64,000 nucleotides of DNA from Chimonanthus salicifolius (taxonomy: Eukaryota > Streptophyta > Magnoliopsida > Laurales > Calycanthaceae), in contig CM023537.1 of NCBI GenBank assembly GCA_013350335.1, forward strand, positions 45,816,111 through 45,880,110, read 5' to 3'. This document shows positions 1-10,907 of this stretch, piece by piece. A model generated the notes under the pieces. The model did no database searches. It worked only from the letters and a program-made list of their open reading frames with translations, and had not been told where the DNA came from. The position numbers and the translations under genes are program-made. Numbering within the stretch: position 1 is the first letter of the stretch; every line of letters begins with the position of its first letter.

Positions 1-2887
1 CCAAGGTTCTCGTGGCTTCTTGCCATCCGCAGGAGACAAACTTCCGCAAGCAACATTCTTTTTTTCATTCATTAATCGATCATTCCCTAAAGGGCTTACA
101 ACCTATATATAATAAACTCGCAAGGAGAATGACTAAAATACCCCTAATTACAAAAATGTCAAAATACCATTAAATAAACCCAAAATTTACATAAAAAACC
201 CAATCAAATAATTCCAAACAATTAATCCAATAACCCTAAATCAATCATCTAACCTAACTAATGGAATAACTAAATAAATAAATAAAATTACAATAATACC
301 AAATAAAACTCAAATCTAAATAACGAAACTAGTTGTTGTGCTCTACATCATAAACCTTTTGGAGGTTACTGAGAGTGAATCGTATTAAACCTTTCGAACT
401 GCAGGTCATTAAGGGTATTTGGGGATTGAACTTTGAAAAGGTTTTCAAGATAAACGAACACATTTGGTAAAATCAGGGTTGAATTGGGTTCAACCGCTTA
501 GAAATGTAGGGTTTTAAAAAATTATTCATAAAATGATAATTTATTGAGAGAGGTAAAAACATTTTAAAAGATAAAAGAAAAGATCAAAATAGCTACAAAA
601 TTTAAGGGACTATAAAAACAATATTTTCTAATATAAAAATTGAAACTATAGAGCCATAGTGGATGCAACATCCCTAAAAAAAATCATCAAGCATGAATAT
701 TAAGCGAAAAGCCTATGAAATGCATGTGTTATTTCAAATATTTATTTGATATTCACTAAAAAATTGTTAGTAGCATGGGTTTTATGCTTGGACAGCTGAT
801 GGATATATTGAAGTCATGAATTGATGGCCAATGAATCAAGCCTCCATTCTTTAAATTTGGAAAAAAAGAAAAAAGAAACAATTGATAATTGTCAACAATA
901 TTGTCTTTTGGCAAGGAATTGAATTAGAAGTAAAAAAGACACGGATAAATGAAAGGAAAGGGTTTTTGTCCAAAATTTTTTTTAAGTAATGAAATTTGGA
1001 TGAGAATAAGGATTAGAAGACTTTTATGTGTATTGGTATTTGAGTAGAAATTGAGATGGAGAGAAAATTTTAGGAGTTTATTCATAAAAAGAAAAACTTT
1101 AGGGAAAAAAATAATTTCTTACATGTGTGAGGTGTGAGATTGTGGATGAGAGGAAAGATGATGTGATAATGGAAAGAAATTTTAGGAAGTAGATTTAAAG
1201 TAAAATGTTTTTCACCGATCGCAAACCCTTGGAGACGTGGACGTGCCACATGTCAATTTTAAAGAAAATATTGTTTGCTTGGTGTAATAGAAGATGAGAG
1301 ATTTATGGAGAGAGGGAGAAAAATGCCCACCTAATTGACCCATTCATAGAAATCACAGTCTTGGAGTGCTAGATGAAAGTGAAGAGAATTGAGGTTTGGG
1401 AATTAAGGAGATGTGAAGAATGCATGGCTTGAAGAGTTGGGATTAAATGGAGGTTTGGAGAATCGAGGAAGTGGCAAACCCATTTTCCTATTGTGTAATG
1501 GATGTAAAGATTCGAATAACACACAAGGTGGAGATAACTTCATTCCTCCATGTTCCAGTTTGTAAGACAAGTTTCATTCTATCACAAAATTAGAAGATTT
1601 ATAAAAAAAAAAGTTCCTCAAAGAGTCAAAAAATGCAAGACTATTAAGGCTCTTTTGGCTACAATATGTGATCCCACATGGACCCACGTACCACCAAGGA
1701 CAGACTCTATATACTTTTAACAAAGACCATATCTTTTCCTCCTAATATTACTACAGAGGGAAAATAATTAAAAGAGACCTAACTTCTCCAACACTCTTCC
1801 ATATGGTACATTTAGATGCCCATCAAATTAATATTGACTGTCATTTTATTAAATGGTTGACCCATTTTTTGTCCAATGTGATAGATCTACTGCAAAGATT
1901 TTCAGTTGAATATGAAACCTAAACGAAATCATCTTGGTTCAATATTGAAACTATTTTTTAAGCTCACCATATTTTCATAACGTCACATTATATTTTATTC
2001 AATAAATTGTTTGCATCCTATGTGGGGCTTAACTTTGCTCCCTAAGATGGGTCTTTTGAATAGATCTTTTCATCCATGATATCAAAAAATAATAATAATA
2101 ATAATAATTCACATCAATCAAATAATAAAAGTCATTTTTTCAAGCTCCCTAACTATTAATTACTTTAAATTATTTTTAATATCTAACATTCTCAGACATT
2201 TTTCCTTTTTCTTTTAGTAGTAAAAAGTTATCAAGGGGATAAGACCCATTTTGGTCTTCATTTAATGATGTGCACATACATATAAAATATAATTTAAATA
2301 TACATATAAATTTAAATAAAATTATATTCTTTTGATATCATTTTTATAGTTTATATTTTTATGCATATAAATTATAGTATAAAATTTATTTTAATATACC
2401 CTTCATTCAATGAAAATAGGTTTAATCTCTCTTTTAGGGGGCATCATATGATATATATATTTTGATGTTACAAATTATCATTTTGCTATTCCTTTAACAC
2501 CGAATTCTTATTCAATAATGTGATAGAATTTGCTGATATCCCTCTCTCTGGACAGAGTGTAGCCCCTAGAACGGGATATATATGGGAACCTTATCTGATC
2601 AACCATCTAACTTTTAAATGGCTGGTAAAGAAGACGCATCGAAAGTTCGTTTCTTGACATTAAGCACCATTATATATTCGCTAAAAATCTTGATATTTAG
2701 TTTATGCAAGAAGGGAGCCATGTTTAAATGGTTTATCAGGAAGAAAAACACATCAATTGTTTCTGTGGAATATTAGCTTAGTTTACCCATGTTAGAAAAA
2801 CCCTTAACTAAAGGAATTCGCCTTAATTAAACTAAAACAGAGAAATCAAAGCCAAACGTCTCTTTTTACTTTCAATTCTCAACTCAC
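1..2887. other. AT-rich non-coding stretch (intron 1 or 3' flank of the ankyrin gene)
   Basis: No convincing coding sequence is seen on either strand. If the ankyrin gene continues leftward, this is its first intron, which would then be longer than 2.8 kb. A minus-strand TATA-like run lies at 103-115 and is followed on that strand by a G+C-richer leader, so the left edge may be the promoter end of another element or gene. The rest is poly-A/T and simple AT sequence. Confidence 0.5.
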
Positions 2888-3464
2888 CATGGTGGCCCTG
2901 GCTTGCAGCCTTATGCAGTGCATCGAATCCAGACTGATTCTTCCTGGAAATGCTCTCCTTATTCGAATACTTAAGCAGCTCCTTCACAACATCAAGATGA
3001 CCTGCATCTGCCGCAGCAAATAGTGCTGTCTCTCCAAGTTCATTCACCTCGTTCACCATCGCTGACCGGATCTCAGCTACTTCTGCATCAAAGTCCTCAC
3101 TGGCTGTTGACCCAACCATCTGTGCATCAATCTCATCCAGTATCTGCTTCACGGCAGCCAGATCACCACGCTTGGCGGCAAGGTGGAGCTCAGTGTCATT
3201 ATGTCGGCCAGTCACCTGCTTCACATACTTCTTCCTGCCTGATGGGTCGATTCTCTTACCGGAATTTGACAGGACGAGGGCCGGGGCAGCTGCTGCCGCC
3301 GCTGCTGCAGATGGAGATGGAGACGGGGATGGAGATGGGGATGGGGATGGGGACGGCGATGGCACAACCGATGGTGAAGGCAACGGTAACGGTAATGGCG
3401 AGGGACCGCAGGAGGGCTGGGAACCCCTGTATCCTGATTGGAGGATTGGGGAAGAAGTAGACAT
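2888..3464 (-). CDS. Ankyrin-repeat protein, ITN1-like, exon 1 only
   Basis: This is the first coding exon (192 codons plus one base) of a plant ankyrin-repeat protein of the ITN1/PGG-domain type. Family members have N-terminal ankyrin repeats and a C-terminal membrane domain and act in salt and ABA responses; that function is family knowledge. Seen here: a Ser/Pro run (residues about 34-52), eight alanines (53-60), a basic stretch (78-86), ankyrin repeat 1 (about 89-118, DTELHLAAKRGDL), repeat 2 (about 141-170, GETALFAAADAGHLDVV) and the start of repeat 3 (177-192, ending GHH). Just after the GHH codons comes a G|GTGAGT splice donor with the intron starting at 2887, the point where the family's conserved exon normally breaks; the open frame to 2832 reads into the intron and loses homology. 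No exon 2 is visible to the left edge, so the gene either has a very long intron or is truncated. The start is the first ATG, at 3464. Confidence 0.85.
3308..3362 (-). repeat. Hexanucleotide repeat encoding Ser-Pro, in ankyrin exon 1
   Basis: Imperfect GATGGA/GATGGG hexamers on the plus strand encode alternating Ser-Pro on the minus strand, next to a GCT/GCC run encoding poly-Ala. Changes in unit number would keep the reading frame. Confidence 0.8.
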
Positions 3465-3927
3465 TGGGAGGAGAGGATGGGGATTTTTGGGAAAACGAAA
3501 TGAAAGAAATCCGGGAAATCAGAAATGCTTGGAAAGCATTTCTATTTTGCAGAGGGACGTAGAGATTGGGATTTGGAGTTTTGGAAGAGGAAAGATGGAA
3601 GAGAAGACAACAGAGGGAGAGAGCGAGACGGAATTTGGAAAGTAGCAATGGTTTTCTCAAGTGGGTTTTCTTACTTTTGTCTGTCTTCTGTTGTTTTCCG
3701 GACAGCCGCCGCTTCCACCCAGTAATCCAGTATCAACTAAAGGTAGGATTCGGTACCTGGTTGAGTTGCAGTCTCGCCATGTCTCTCGAGTCTGTTCATT
3801 TATGATCAAAGGAGAGCTATTATTTCATGGGCATTTTCTATTTAGATACACGAATTTTAGAGTATTTTTTATTTTATCTTTTAAAGCAAAATTTCAATGG
3901 ACTATTTTTTATTGTTCATACTGATTT
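3465..3927 (-). promoter_or_regulatory. 5' flank of the ankyrin gene
   Basis: This 460-bp stretch lies between the start codon and the tandem array. No clear TATA box is visible on the minus strand. Overlapping small open frames on the plus strand are shadows of low-complexity sequence. Confidence 0.3.
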
Positions 3928-4414
3928 TTACTGTTCATTGGTGAGCCGATTTGTAATTTTAGCGAGCTGAATTGCACTGTTCATTGTTCTCGGTGAGCCA
4001 ACTTATAATTTCAGATAGTCAATTTCAGGAAACATTTTACTATTCATGATTTTCAGCGAGCCGGCTTGCAATTTCGGAGAGCTGATTTTAGAAAACATTG
4101 CACTGTTCATATTTTCGGCAAGCCAAGTTGCAATTTCGAGAGCCGATTTCACGAAACATTGCACTGTTCATGATTTTCGACGAACCGATTTGCAATTCAG
4201 AGAGTTGCAGGAAACATTGCACTGTTCATAATTTTCGGCGAGCCGACTTGCAATTCGGAGAGCCGATTTCAGGAAACATTGCACTCTTCATGATTTTCGG
4301 TGAGCCGACTTGCAATTCGAAGAGCCGATTTCAGGAAACATTGTATTGTTCATAAATTTCAATGAGCCAACTTACAATTCGGAGAGCCAATTTTAGGAAA
4401 ATTGCATTGTTCAT
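3928..4414. repeat. Approximately 60-bp tandem minisatellite upstream of the ankyrin gene
   Basis: About eight degenerate copies of a unit containing ATTGCACTGTTCAT, GCGAGCCGACTTGCAATT and GGAGAGCCGATTTCAGGAAAC. The ATTGCACTGTTCAT core starts at 3971, 4034, 4097, 4158, 4216, 4278, 4340 and 4401 (spacing 58-63 bp), with a partial copy from 3928. The array lies 0.5-0.95 kb upstream of the ankyrin start codon. Confidence 0.9.
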
Positions 4415-4654
4415 ACATTCTTCTTTCCGATATAACAGGTGGAGGGCAAATTCGACATACGCTAAAACCCGTGACTGTAAACACGAAATGCCCGTGGGAG
4501 GATCGCTCTCCATAATTAAAGTGGATTAGTAAATTTTAATTTTATTCAATTCATTATACTTTTATAAATTTTTAACTTTAAAATTTTAATTTTTATGAAT
4601 TATCATTTTTTACATATTTTATAAAATTATTATGATTGATTAAAAAAATTTCTA

Positions 4655-5006
4655 CAATTATATTATTATTATTATTTTAATGAAGGTATGAGTTTATTTC
4701 ATCCAAAAGACAATACAAAAGGCTCAAAGGAGCAAAGCCCGGACCAAGCAATGAAGACAAAACCAAGTGGAAAGAAAGCAGCCCACATCTAGGGCAAAAA
4801 AAAGAACAAAATAAAGCATTACTAGGAAATTATACGATCACTAGGTAGAAAACCCCCCATCGCTGACATTTAGAGAGTCCCTCACATTGCGATAGCTAAT
4901 GAGGAGTGCAGTAGTTTCTTAGGGAAAATGATGAACAATCTCCAAAGAATAGTTTAGACGCTAAAAAACCTTCTAACAGCAGCAAGGTGAGCGCAAGTTT
5001 TTCAGG
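4655..5006 (-). mobile_element. LINE (L1-type) 3' tail fragment
   Basis: Read on the minus strand, this has the look of a plant L1 3' end: T-rich untranslated sequence with TTTTGTATTGTCTTT, then ATGAAATAAACTC and an AT-rich ATAATAATAAT tail ending near 4655. Its 5' side is cut by the Athila LTR at 5007. No ORF is retained, so the class call rests on style and not on a domain. Confidence 0.4.
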
Positions 5007-5818
5007 TGTTGATGTAAAAATTGTGTAAAGTTTTAAATTTATAATCTTACAAACACACAAATCATTTATAGTACAGCGTTATGAGTGCGAAGTCGATCCT
5101 ACATAAAATAATCAAAATATATGCATAAGTAATTTAAAATATATATGTTTGGAATCTAGTGCATGAGTTAAATATGTTTCTTAGAAAACATTCAGATTTA
5201 AAAATAAATCAAAGTATAGAAATCAGTCCTAATTAATCAATCCTAATTTTATAAATTTACTTCCAAGTTAACAATCTCTCATTTAAAATTCAAAATCAAA
5301 AGTTAAAACATTGATTAAACAAGATTAAGATAATGGATTAAGATAGAATTAATGGATAATCTCACACACAACATTAAGATGACAAAATTAAAGTCCAATT
5401 AATTTAATTCCAAATCTAGTTAACACATATGTTAGACTGGTGGTTCGAATATAAGATAATTAAAATACATGACACAAAAATTAAAGAATTTAAAACAAGT
5501 ATTAAAATACAACATAAAAAGCAACAAAAAATAAAATAGACATTGAAAATAAATTGACAATGAAAATAAATGACATAAAATAAAAGTGCATAATTTAAAG
5601 GTGGTTATGGAATTATTCTGTCATCGCCCAAAATAAATAAATAAATAAATAATTTAGATATGAAATTTAACGCATAAAATTCAAAAATATATTGAATAAT
5701 CAGACTTTTCAAGAATCTAAAATGGACATCTCTTATTTATTTAATGGAAGAATTAAATACAAGAATTGAAAAAACAATTAAGAACACAACTAAAAATCGA
5801 ATTTACATTGAATGCTCA
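5007..5818 (-). repeat. Athila 3' LTR, distal (R/U5-side) part
   Basis: The minus-strand LTR end lies at 5007. The end region resembles those at 53830-53914 and 61072-61142 (TCGCAC..ATA..GCTNTAGTATAAATGGTTCGTGC style), which identifies the three as one LTR family. Confidence 0.75.
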
Positions 5819-6197
5819 TTTAATGCCCTCACATAAAATTAGGCCTAATTGTATGATTTTGTGCAAATAATCATGTTTTGTTATCCGTTAATCATAAATA
5901 TTACAGATTAAGCTTTTTGAAAAGTCCAATTTGAGCTCAGTCTAAGCTCGACAGGTCATTGATCCAACTCGTTGAAGTTGGAAGGGCAAAATTGTAAATA
6001 CCTGAACGTTATTTATTTAATTAGAAAAATAAAAGGATAAAGTTTTGGATAAATATCAAAGATAATGTTTTGGATAAACATCAAAGATAATGTTTTGGAT
6101 AAACAACAAGGATAATGTTTTAGATAAACATCATCTAAAATATTAATTAATGCTTATCCAAAACTTTGGATAATGCTTATCATTTCATCCTTTTTCT

Positions 6198-6205
6198 TAT
6201 ATAAA
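6198..6205 (+). promoter_or_regulatory. TATA box of the solo gypsy LTR
   Basis: TATATAAA lies about 380 bp into the LTR. The corresponding TATA in the inverted LTR copy is at 18998-19005. Confidence 0.5.
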
Positions 6206-6654
6206 GGGATAAACCCTTCATTCCTGAAAACAATTTTTTCTTCTTTCTTTCGTTCAAAACTTCCCATGACTGGTTTTTAGTGAAAATTTTTCAAGAGTTG
6301 AAACTCAACTCAATTCTCAAAGCGAAGCTATGCATTGAATTCCTTTTGAAATTTTAACATGTTTCAGATCAAACAGAACTAAATTTAGTTTAGATTTGAG
6401 TTTCAAAATCAATTTTGAAAGTTTGTGGAAACTTTGAATTTTCATGTATTTTACTGGTTTTATTCTTAAAAACATAGGTTTTTCTTATTTACTGATTGTC
6501 TAATTTATTTCAAAATTATACTAGACTGATTGTATAACATATCTAACCTGATAGTTGTGAAAAACGAATTCAGGAAGCCCATTGTTTTTTAATTCTTATT
6601 TCAAGTGGATTGTCCCATCACAACAGTCTGCAACTGACTAAATGAAGAATACGA

Positions 6655-7025
6655 CTCTTAGAAGTTCTGAAGGCTCACATTCGGAAGTTCCGAACTTCTG
6701 TTTGGGGTTCCGAAACAAGCAGAGGACAATCGTTTTCTCAGCCTCTACTAGACAAGACACAAACGTTCCGAGGACATTTTCGGATGATCCGAACCTCTCA
6801 GAAGATCCGAACAGGCCTTGGCAAGTTCTGAGGCAGGCCAAGACCCATGTTTTCTGTTTTCTGTTTTTGCTGTTTTCTGTTCGGAACAGGCTCGGAAGTT
6901 CCGAGACCTAAACTTCGGAAGTTCCGAATGGTGAACCCATGATCTGAAGGTTCTATTAAACCCAGTATTTAGGCAGTGGCTCGGAAGTTCCTAAACCACA
7001 GTATCATGTTCCGAAGTATGTTCTG
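6655..7025. repeat. Cluster of CGGAAGTTCCG-type palindromes in the LTR
   Basis: Many variants of TCGGAAGTTCCGAAC and its halves occur downstream of the TATA box. The same cluster appears in the other copy of this LTR at about 18165-18520, so it is a family trait. Confidence 0.75.
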
Positions 7026-7171
7026 AGGAACCCAAAACTGGTTTTTCTTAAGTTGTGTTTTGATTATTAAAGTTAAGATTTTTTTAAATCTTGATCATAA
7101 TATTTGGTGTGATATTCCCTATATGAGATTCTTAATTAAAAGTGATACTAACCTTTGTTTGCACTATCATA

Positions 7172-7193
7172 ATATATATATATATATATATAT
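7172..7193. repeat. (TA)n microsatellite
   Basis: Eleven TA units lie inside the solo LTR. Confidence 0.9.
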
Positions 7194-7950
7194 AGTATTC
7201 ACTTATAGGCCTCTACTCTCTATCTGTGGCGCAGCGGAAACTTAGTCCATTAGCTATCAGTAGCTGAGCGATTAAGTTCGCCGCTCGGTAGAAAAGAAGG
7301 GTTCGGGAACTGAATGATCTCTAGGCCTAACTCAATATACGAGTATTGGTCTGAGCATCTTATATCTCTAGGCCTAACTCAATATATCTCTATGGTCATT
7401 TCCAGAAGACAATACGTGTAATGGCCTGAGCACCTTTATTATACTGATGGATTATTGTAACTAAAAATGAATAGTAACCCATTAAAGAGACTCATATCCA
7501 TTTCCCTTGGAATTTTTCTGAAAAATGAGTAGAAAGATTTGAAATGCTATGAATGTATGTTGTACTGTTTATGTGATTAATTGTGAGTGTATATTCATTG
7601 TCTATTTGTGTAATAATACTCACAATACTCTACATTTTAGGGTGAGGAGACTTAACAATACCAGATCGGTAAATCAGATTTTGTAAACCTAAATCTAGTG
7701 CAATGAGTGGTTTCATAGATTATACATGATATGAAAAAGACCGAATAGGCCAGAATGCGAGACTTGACACTGTTTCCATGTAAGGGGTGAAAATTGGTTC
7801 TAACTGTTAGAACGGAAGCATAACATGGTGTCAAGGAGTCGAGGTCTAGTAGTCTATAAACGAAAAATGAACCCACTCATATATTTAGACTTGATATATA
7901 TTGCTAAGATATGTTCATATTATTACTAATGATGTTTATCATGTATGGTA

Positions 7951-8137
7951 TTGATATTGATGATGATATTCTCCGGTGTGAGACCTTGAGCATCATGTTA
8001 TGATGAAGACTGAAGTATGAAGTTGATATTGATAATGATATTCTCCGGTATGAGAACTTGAGCATCATGTTATGATGAAGACTGAAGTATGAAGTTGATA
8101 CCATTGACAAGATGCTTCGATATGAGAACTTGAGCAT
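7951..8137. repeat. 72-bp tandem repeat, about 2.6 copies
   Basis: The unit starts TTGATATTGATNATGATATT and contains GAGCATCATGTTATGATGAA. Copies start at 7951, 8023 and 8095. It is internal to the solo LTR. Confidence 0.85.
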
Positions 8138-8447
8138 TTATGATATTGATACTGCCTCCACGTACCCTCAACTACTGAACTATTATCGGCCCAGGTGTAT
8201 TGATTACCTGCTAGGGTGTGTCGGTTTGCATCTACTGGCCTAGGTGTGTCAGCACCGGCCCAGGTGTGTCGGAGATGTTCTTACAAGATGCTGTATTTTG
8301 ACCGTGTCGAGTCTTAATGCATTTATAGTCAGTGTAGTTCTTTGGTGTTACGGTGGCATGTCAGTATCACGGGTGATCTGAAATATTGGTATAGTAGACC
8401 AATTATGATTTCAAGTATGATAATTATATGAGAAACCATTGGACAGT

Positions 8448-8568
8448 GGTATGACAGCGGTATGTCAATGGTATGGGAGTGGTATGATAATGGTATGTCA
8501 GTTGCATTACAGCAGTATGACAATGGTATATCAGTAGTATGATAATAGTATGACAGTGAGATGACAGT
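8448..8568. repeat. 11-bp minisatellite (GGTATGACAGT)n
   Basis: About eleven consecutive 11-bp units (GGTATGACAGC, GGTATGTCAAT, GGTATGGGAGT and so on) with a weak higher-order pattern. It is internal to the solo LTR. Confidence 0.85.
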
Positions 8569-9233
8569 GATGGTAATTTGATAAATTCGTATAGTAGACC
8601 AATTATGAATTCAGGTAAAATGGTATATGAGACCATTTATGGTAAATTGGTAAGTATGGTAAGGTAGACCATTCATGAGTAGATAACTGTGATTTTAAAT
8701 GGTAAGAGTAGACCATTATTGTTATTATGATTAGATTGCATTGTTTAACCTGTACATGTTGATGAATGTGTTATTTTAAGATCTCTTCAGTAGGCTTGGA
8801 ACTCACATCTCTTACATTGTAGGGTTAGCACTTGAGGAGGAGAAACCTCCACCGCTGACTTATGATGAGGGAGCCTTTGCAGTCAATCGTATTTCCCAAT
8901 GATGGGAAATATGTTTATTATGTTTGTTTTCATGCAAATGATGTTTTGTTGATTTTAGTATCGTATGTGGTGCTATAAATCTAAGCGTGTAAATTACTAT
9001 ATCTTCATTCGTAACTCTGAAGAAATGAATGGATATGTCTGTTTGTGTAATATGTGTTCGTATATGGGAACATATGATACATGTTTGAGTCCACATAAGA
9101 AGCACGTGTGACATTTTCTATGATGGGCTTCTGGTAAATTTGAAGATCCAACCCAGCTAGGTTGTGGTTGATTGGAGATTTAAAAAAAAAAAATTAGTAG
9201 CGTTTCGGGCCTACCATCGGGTCAGGGCGTTAC

Positions 9234-10907
9234 ATCTCACTTGTGAAATTAGCATGAAGCACAATGTCTCTTGTTCTTCAGGGTGTGTTCTCCAATCTTA
9301 GGTCCTCTTGAGCTCTAGGTCTAATTCAATTTTCACCATAGTCAAATGGGGTATTTATAGCTTCAAGGAATGGATGGACGGTGGAGATTAAATCTAAGAT
9401 TGAGATGATGGATAGAAGGTTGTGATTGGATCTAACTTAAATTGGGTGGCTTGGATTGAAACTAATAAACTAGGGCTCCTACATAGGGTTACACGAATTT
9501 ACTGTGCATTGGGTAACTTGGAGGCTAAGGTATCTTGGGAGAAAAGCATGGAGAGAATAGATTTAGGATCAAGCAAGGGCTTGGTCAAATTTGGGTTGTG
9601 TAATCCTAGGGTTTAAGGTTTCTTGAATGTATGAATGAATGGTTGAGACCTAAAATTTAGATGAATGAATGGATGGATGATAAGATGATGACGTGGAGGT
9701 CAACTCAATGCAATATGCTCATGGATGAATTAAAAGAGTGCAAAATTCGTATGGATGGAGGAAAGATAGGGTAGAATCGGGCAAGGCATGGAGGGATAGG
9801 GTGGTGATGTGGAGATGATGTGGAATGGATAACTTGGAGACGAATTGTAGGGATTTTCCATGGAGTATGCGCATGAAGGGATCCTAGACTTGTGATTTTC
9901 GTATGGAGTGGAGTGGGATGCAAGAAAGGAGAGAAAATATAAGAATTGCTAGGGTTGCACATGATTTCAGGGTTTATGAATGGATGGCTATGATTGATTG
10001 GCATAGATATAATGGCCATGATAGGTGATGGGTGATCTAAGTGGATGGATGGATAGATGGTGCATGGATGATTACAATCCTAGGGTTAATCTATATAATG
10101 GATGAATTGAATAGCCTAGATCTAATCATGATACATGAGTGGGTTCGATTAAGTAGGTGGATCTAGGGTTTTATGACATGAAATGCATGAGATGAATGTG
10201 ATGAATGAAATGAATTGTTTGGATTGCATGATTGGGTTAATGGATGGTGTGGATGGGTGATTGAAAATTGGATGGTTAAGATTAGATGGCAGGATGGGTT
10301 TTGGATATGGGCTTTTTGGCTTTGGACTTAGAATGGATTTGGGCTTAGGGTTAGTGAAATTGAATTTGGACCTGGAGCATTAGATTTTGAACTAAACTTG
10401 GACTTGGACTAGAGCTTGGACTTTGGCTTGCTGGGCTTGAATTCACTTTGGCTTGGCCCACATTGGGAAATGCACATGGAGTGCTTGGCCTGGCCCAGTG
10501 TATGGCATTTGGATCGAAGCTTGGCCCAATTGCACTGGATCTTTGGCCCATGGATCTTGATTTTCAACTCTTAGCCTCTTTGATTGCAGGTTTGCTTCTA
10601 AAATTAAATAATTAATCAAACCACTCATAAATCTAAGTATTGAATTAATTCAGACTCTCATAAATGGATCCAGACTATCCAATTTACATTTAAAATCCTA
10701 AAAGTACCATGATTTAATTATAAAATTTTAAAACTTTGATTTTAAGCTTTCTTCAGGCAATTATCCACTGTTTTATGAAGAGTTCTTATTTTTCCCTGAA
10801 TTTTCCTACAAAACTAAAATAAACTATTAAATGTATCCTATATACACAAAATCAAGGCTAACTAACCTAAATATCAGGAGTAAAAATTAATATTTTCAGT
10901 ATCAACA
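9234..10907 (-). repeat. Athila 3' LTR, proximal (U3-side) part
   Basis: Minus-strand start TGTTGATACTGAAAA at 10907. The region around 10360-10560, rich in TTGG and GGCCCA words, matches 51780-52080 of the solo Athila LTR in reverse. Confidence 0.75.
9352..9359 (-). promoter_or_regulatory. TATA box of the Athila LTR
   Basis: TATAAATA on the minus strand, in the GCTATAAATACCCC context typical of LTR promoters. Confidence 0.5.

Larger units (their letters stand above)
5819..9233 (+). mobile_element. Solo LTR of a long-LTR gypsy family, 3.4 kb
   Basis: This is a complete LTR without internal sequence. It is homologous, in inverted orientation, to the LTR of gypsy #3 at 16363-19860. Its left end is TTTAATGCCCTC (TG mutated to TT) and its right end is GGGCGTTACA. 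Five-base flanks GCTCA (5814-5818) and TCTCA (9234-9238) match at four positions and fit a decayed target duplication. The element sits inside the Athila LTR and is therefore younger than it. It contains a TATA box, a palindrome cluster, a 72-bp duplication and an 11-bp minisatellite. Confidence 0.8.

Noticed and set aside
3023..3725. Several plus-strand and minus-strand open frames overlapping ankyrin exon 1
   Set aside because: They are antisense or out-of-frame shadows of the Ser-Pro/Ala repeat; only the minus frame ending at 3464 carries ankyrin motifs.
3928..4414. CRISPR-like spacing of the GCACTGTTCAT word
   Set aside because: The sequence between the cores is also repeated, so it is a simple minisatellite.
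6655..7025. Heat-shock element array
   Set aside because: GAA and TTC are separated by one base, not the two needed for canonical heat-shock elements.
5007..10907. Full-length retrotransposon from 5007 to 10907
   Set aside because: The two ends are the two ends of one LTR, and the middle is a solo LTR of another family.
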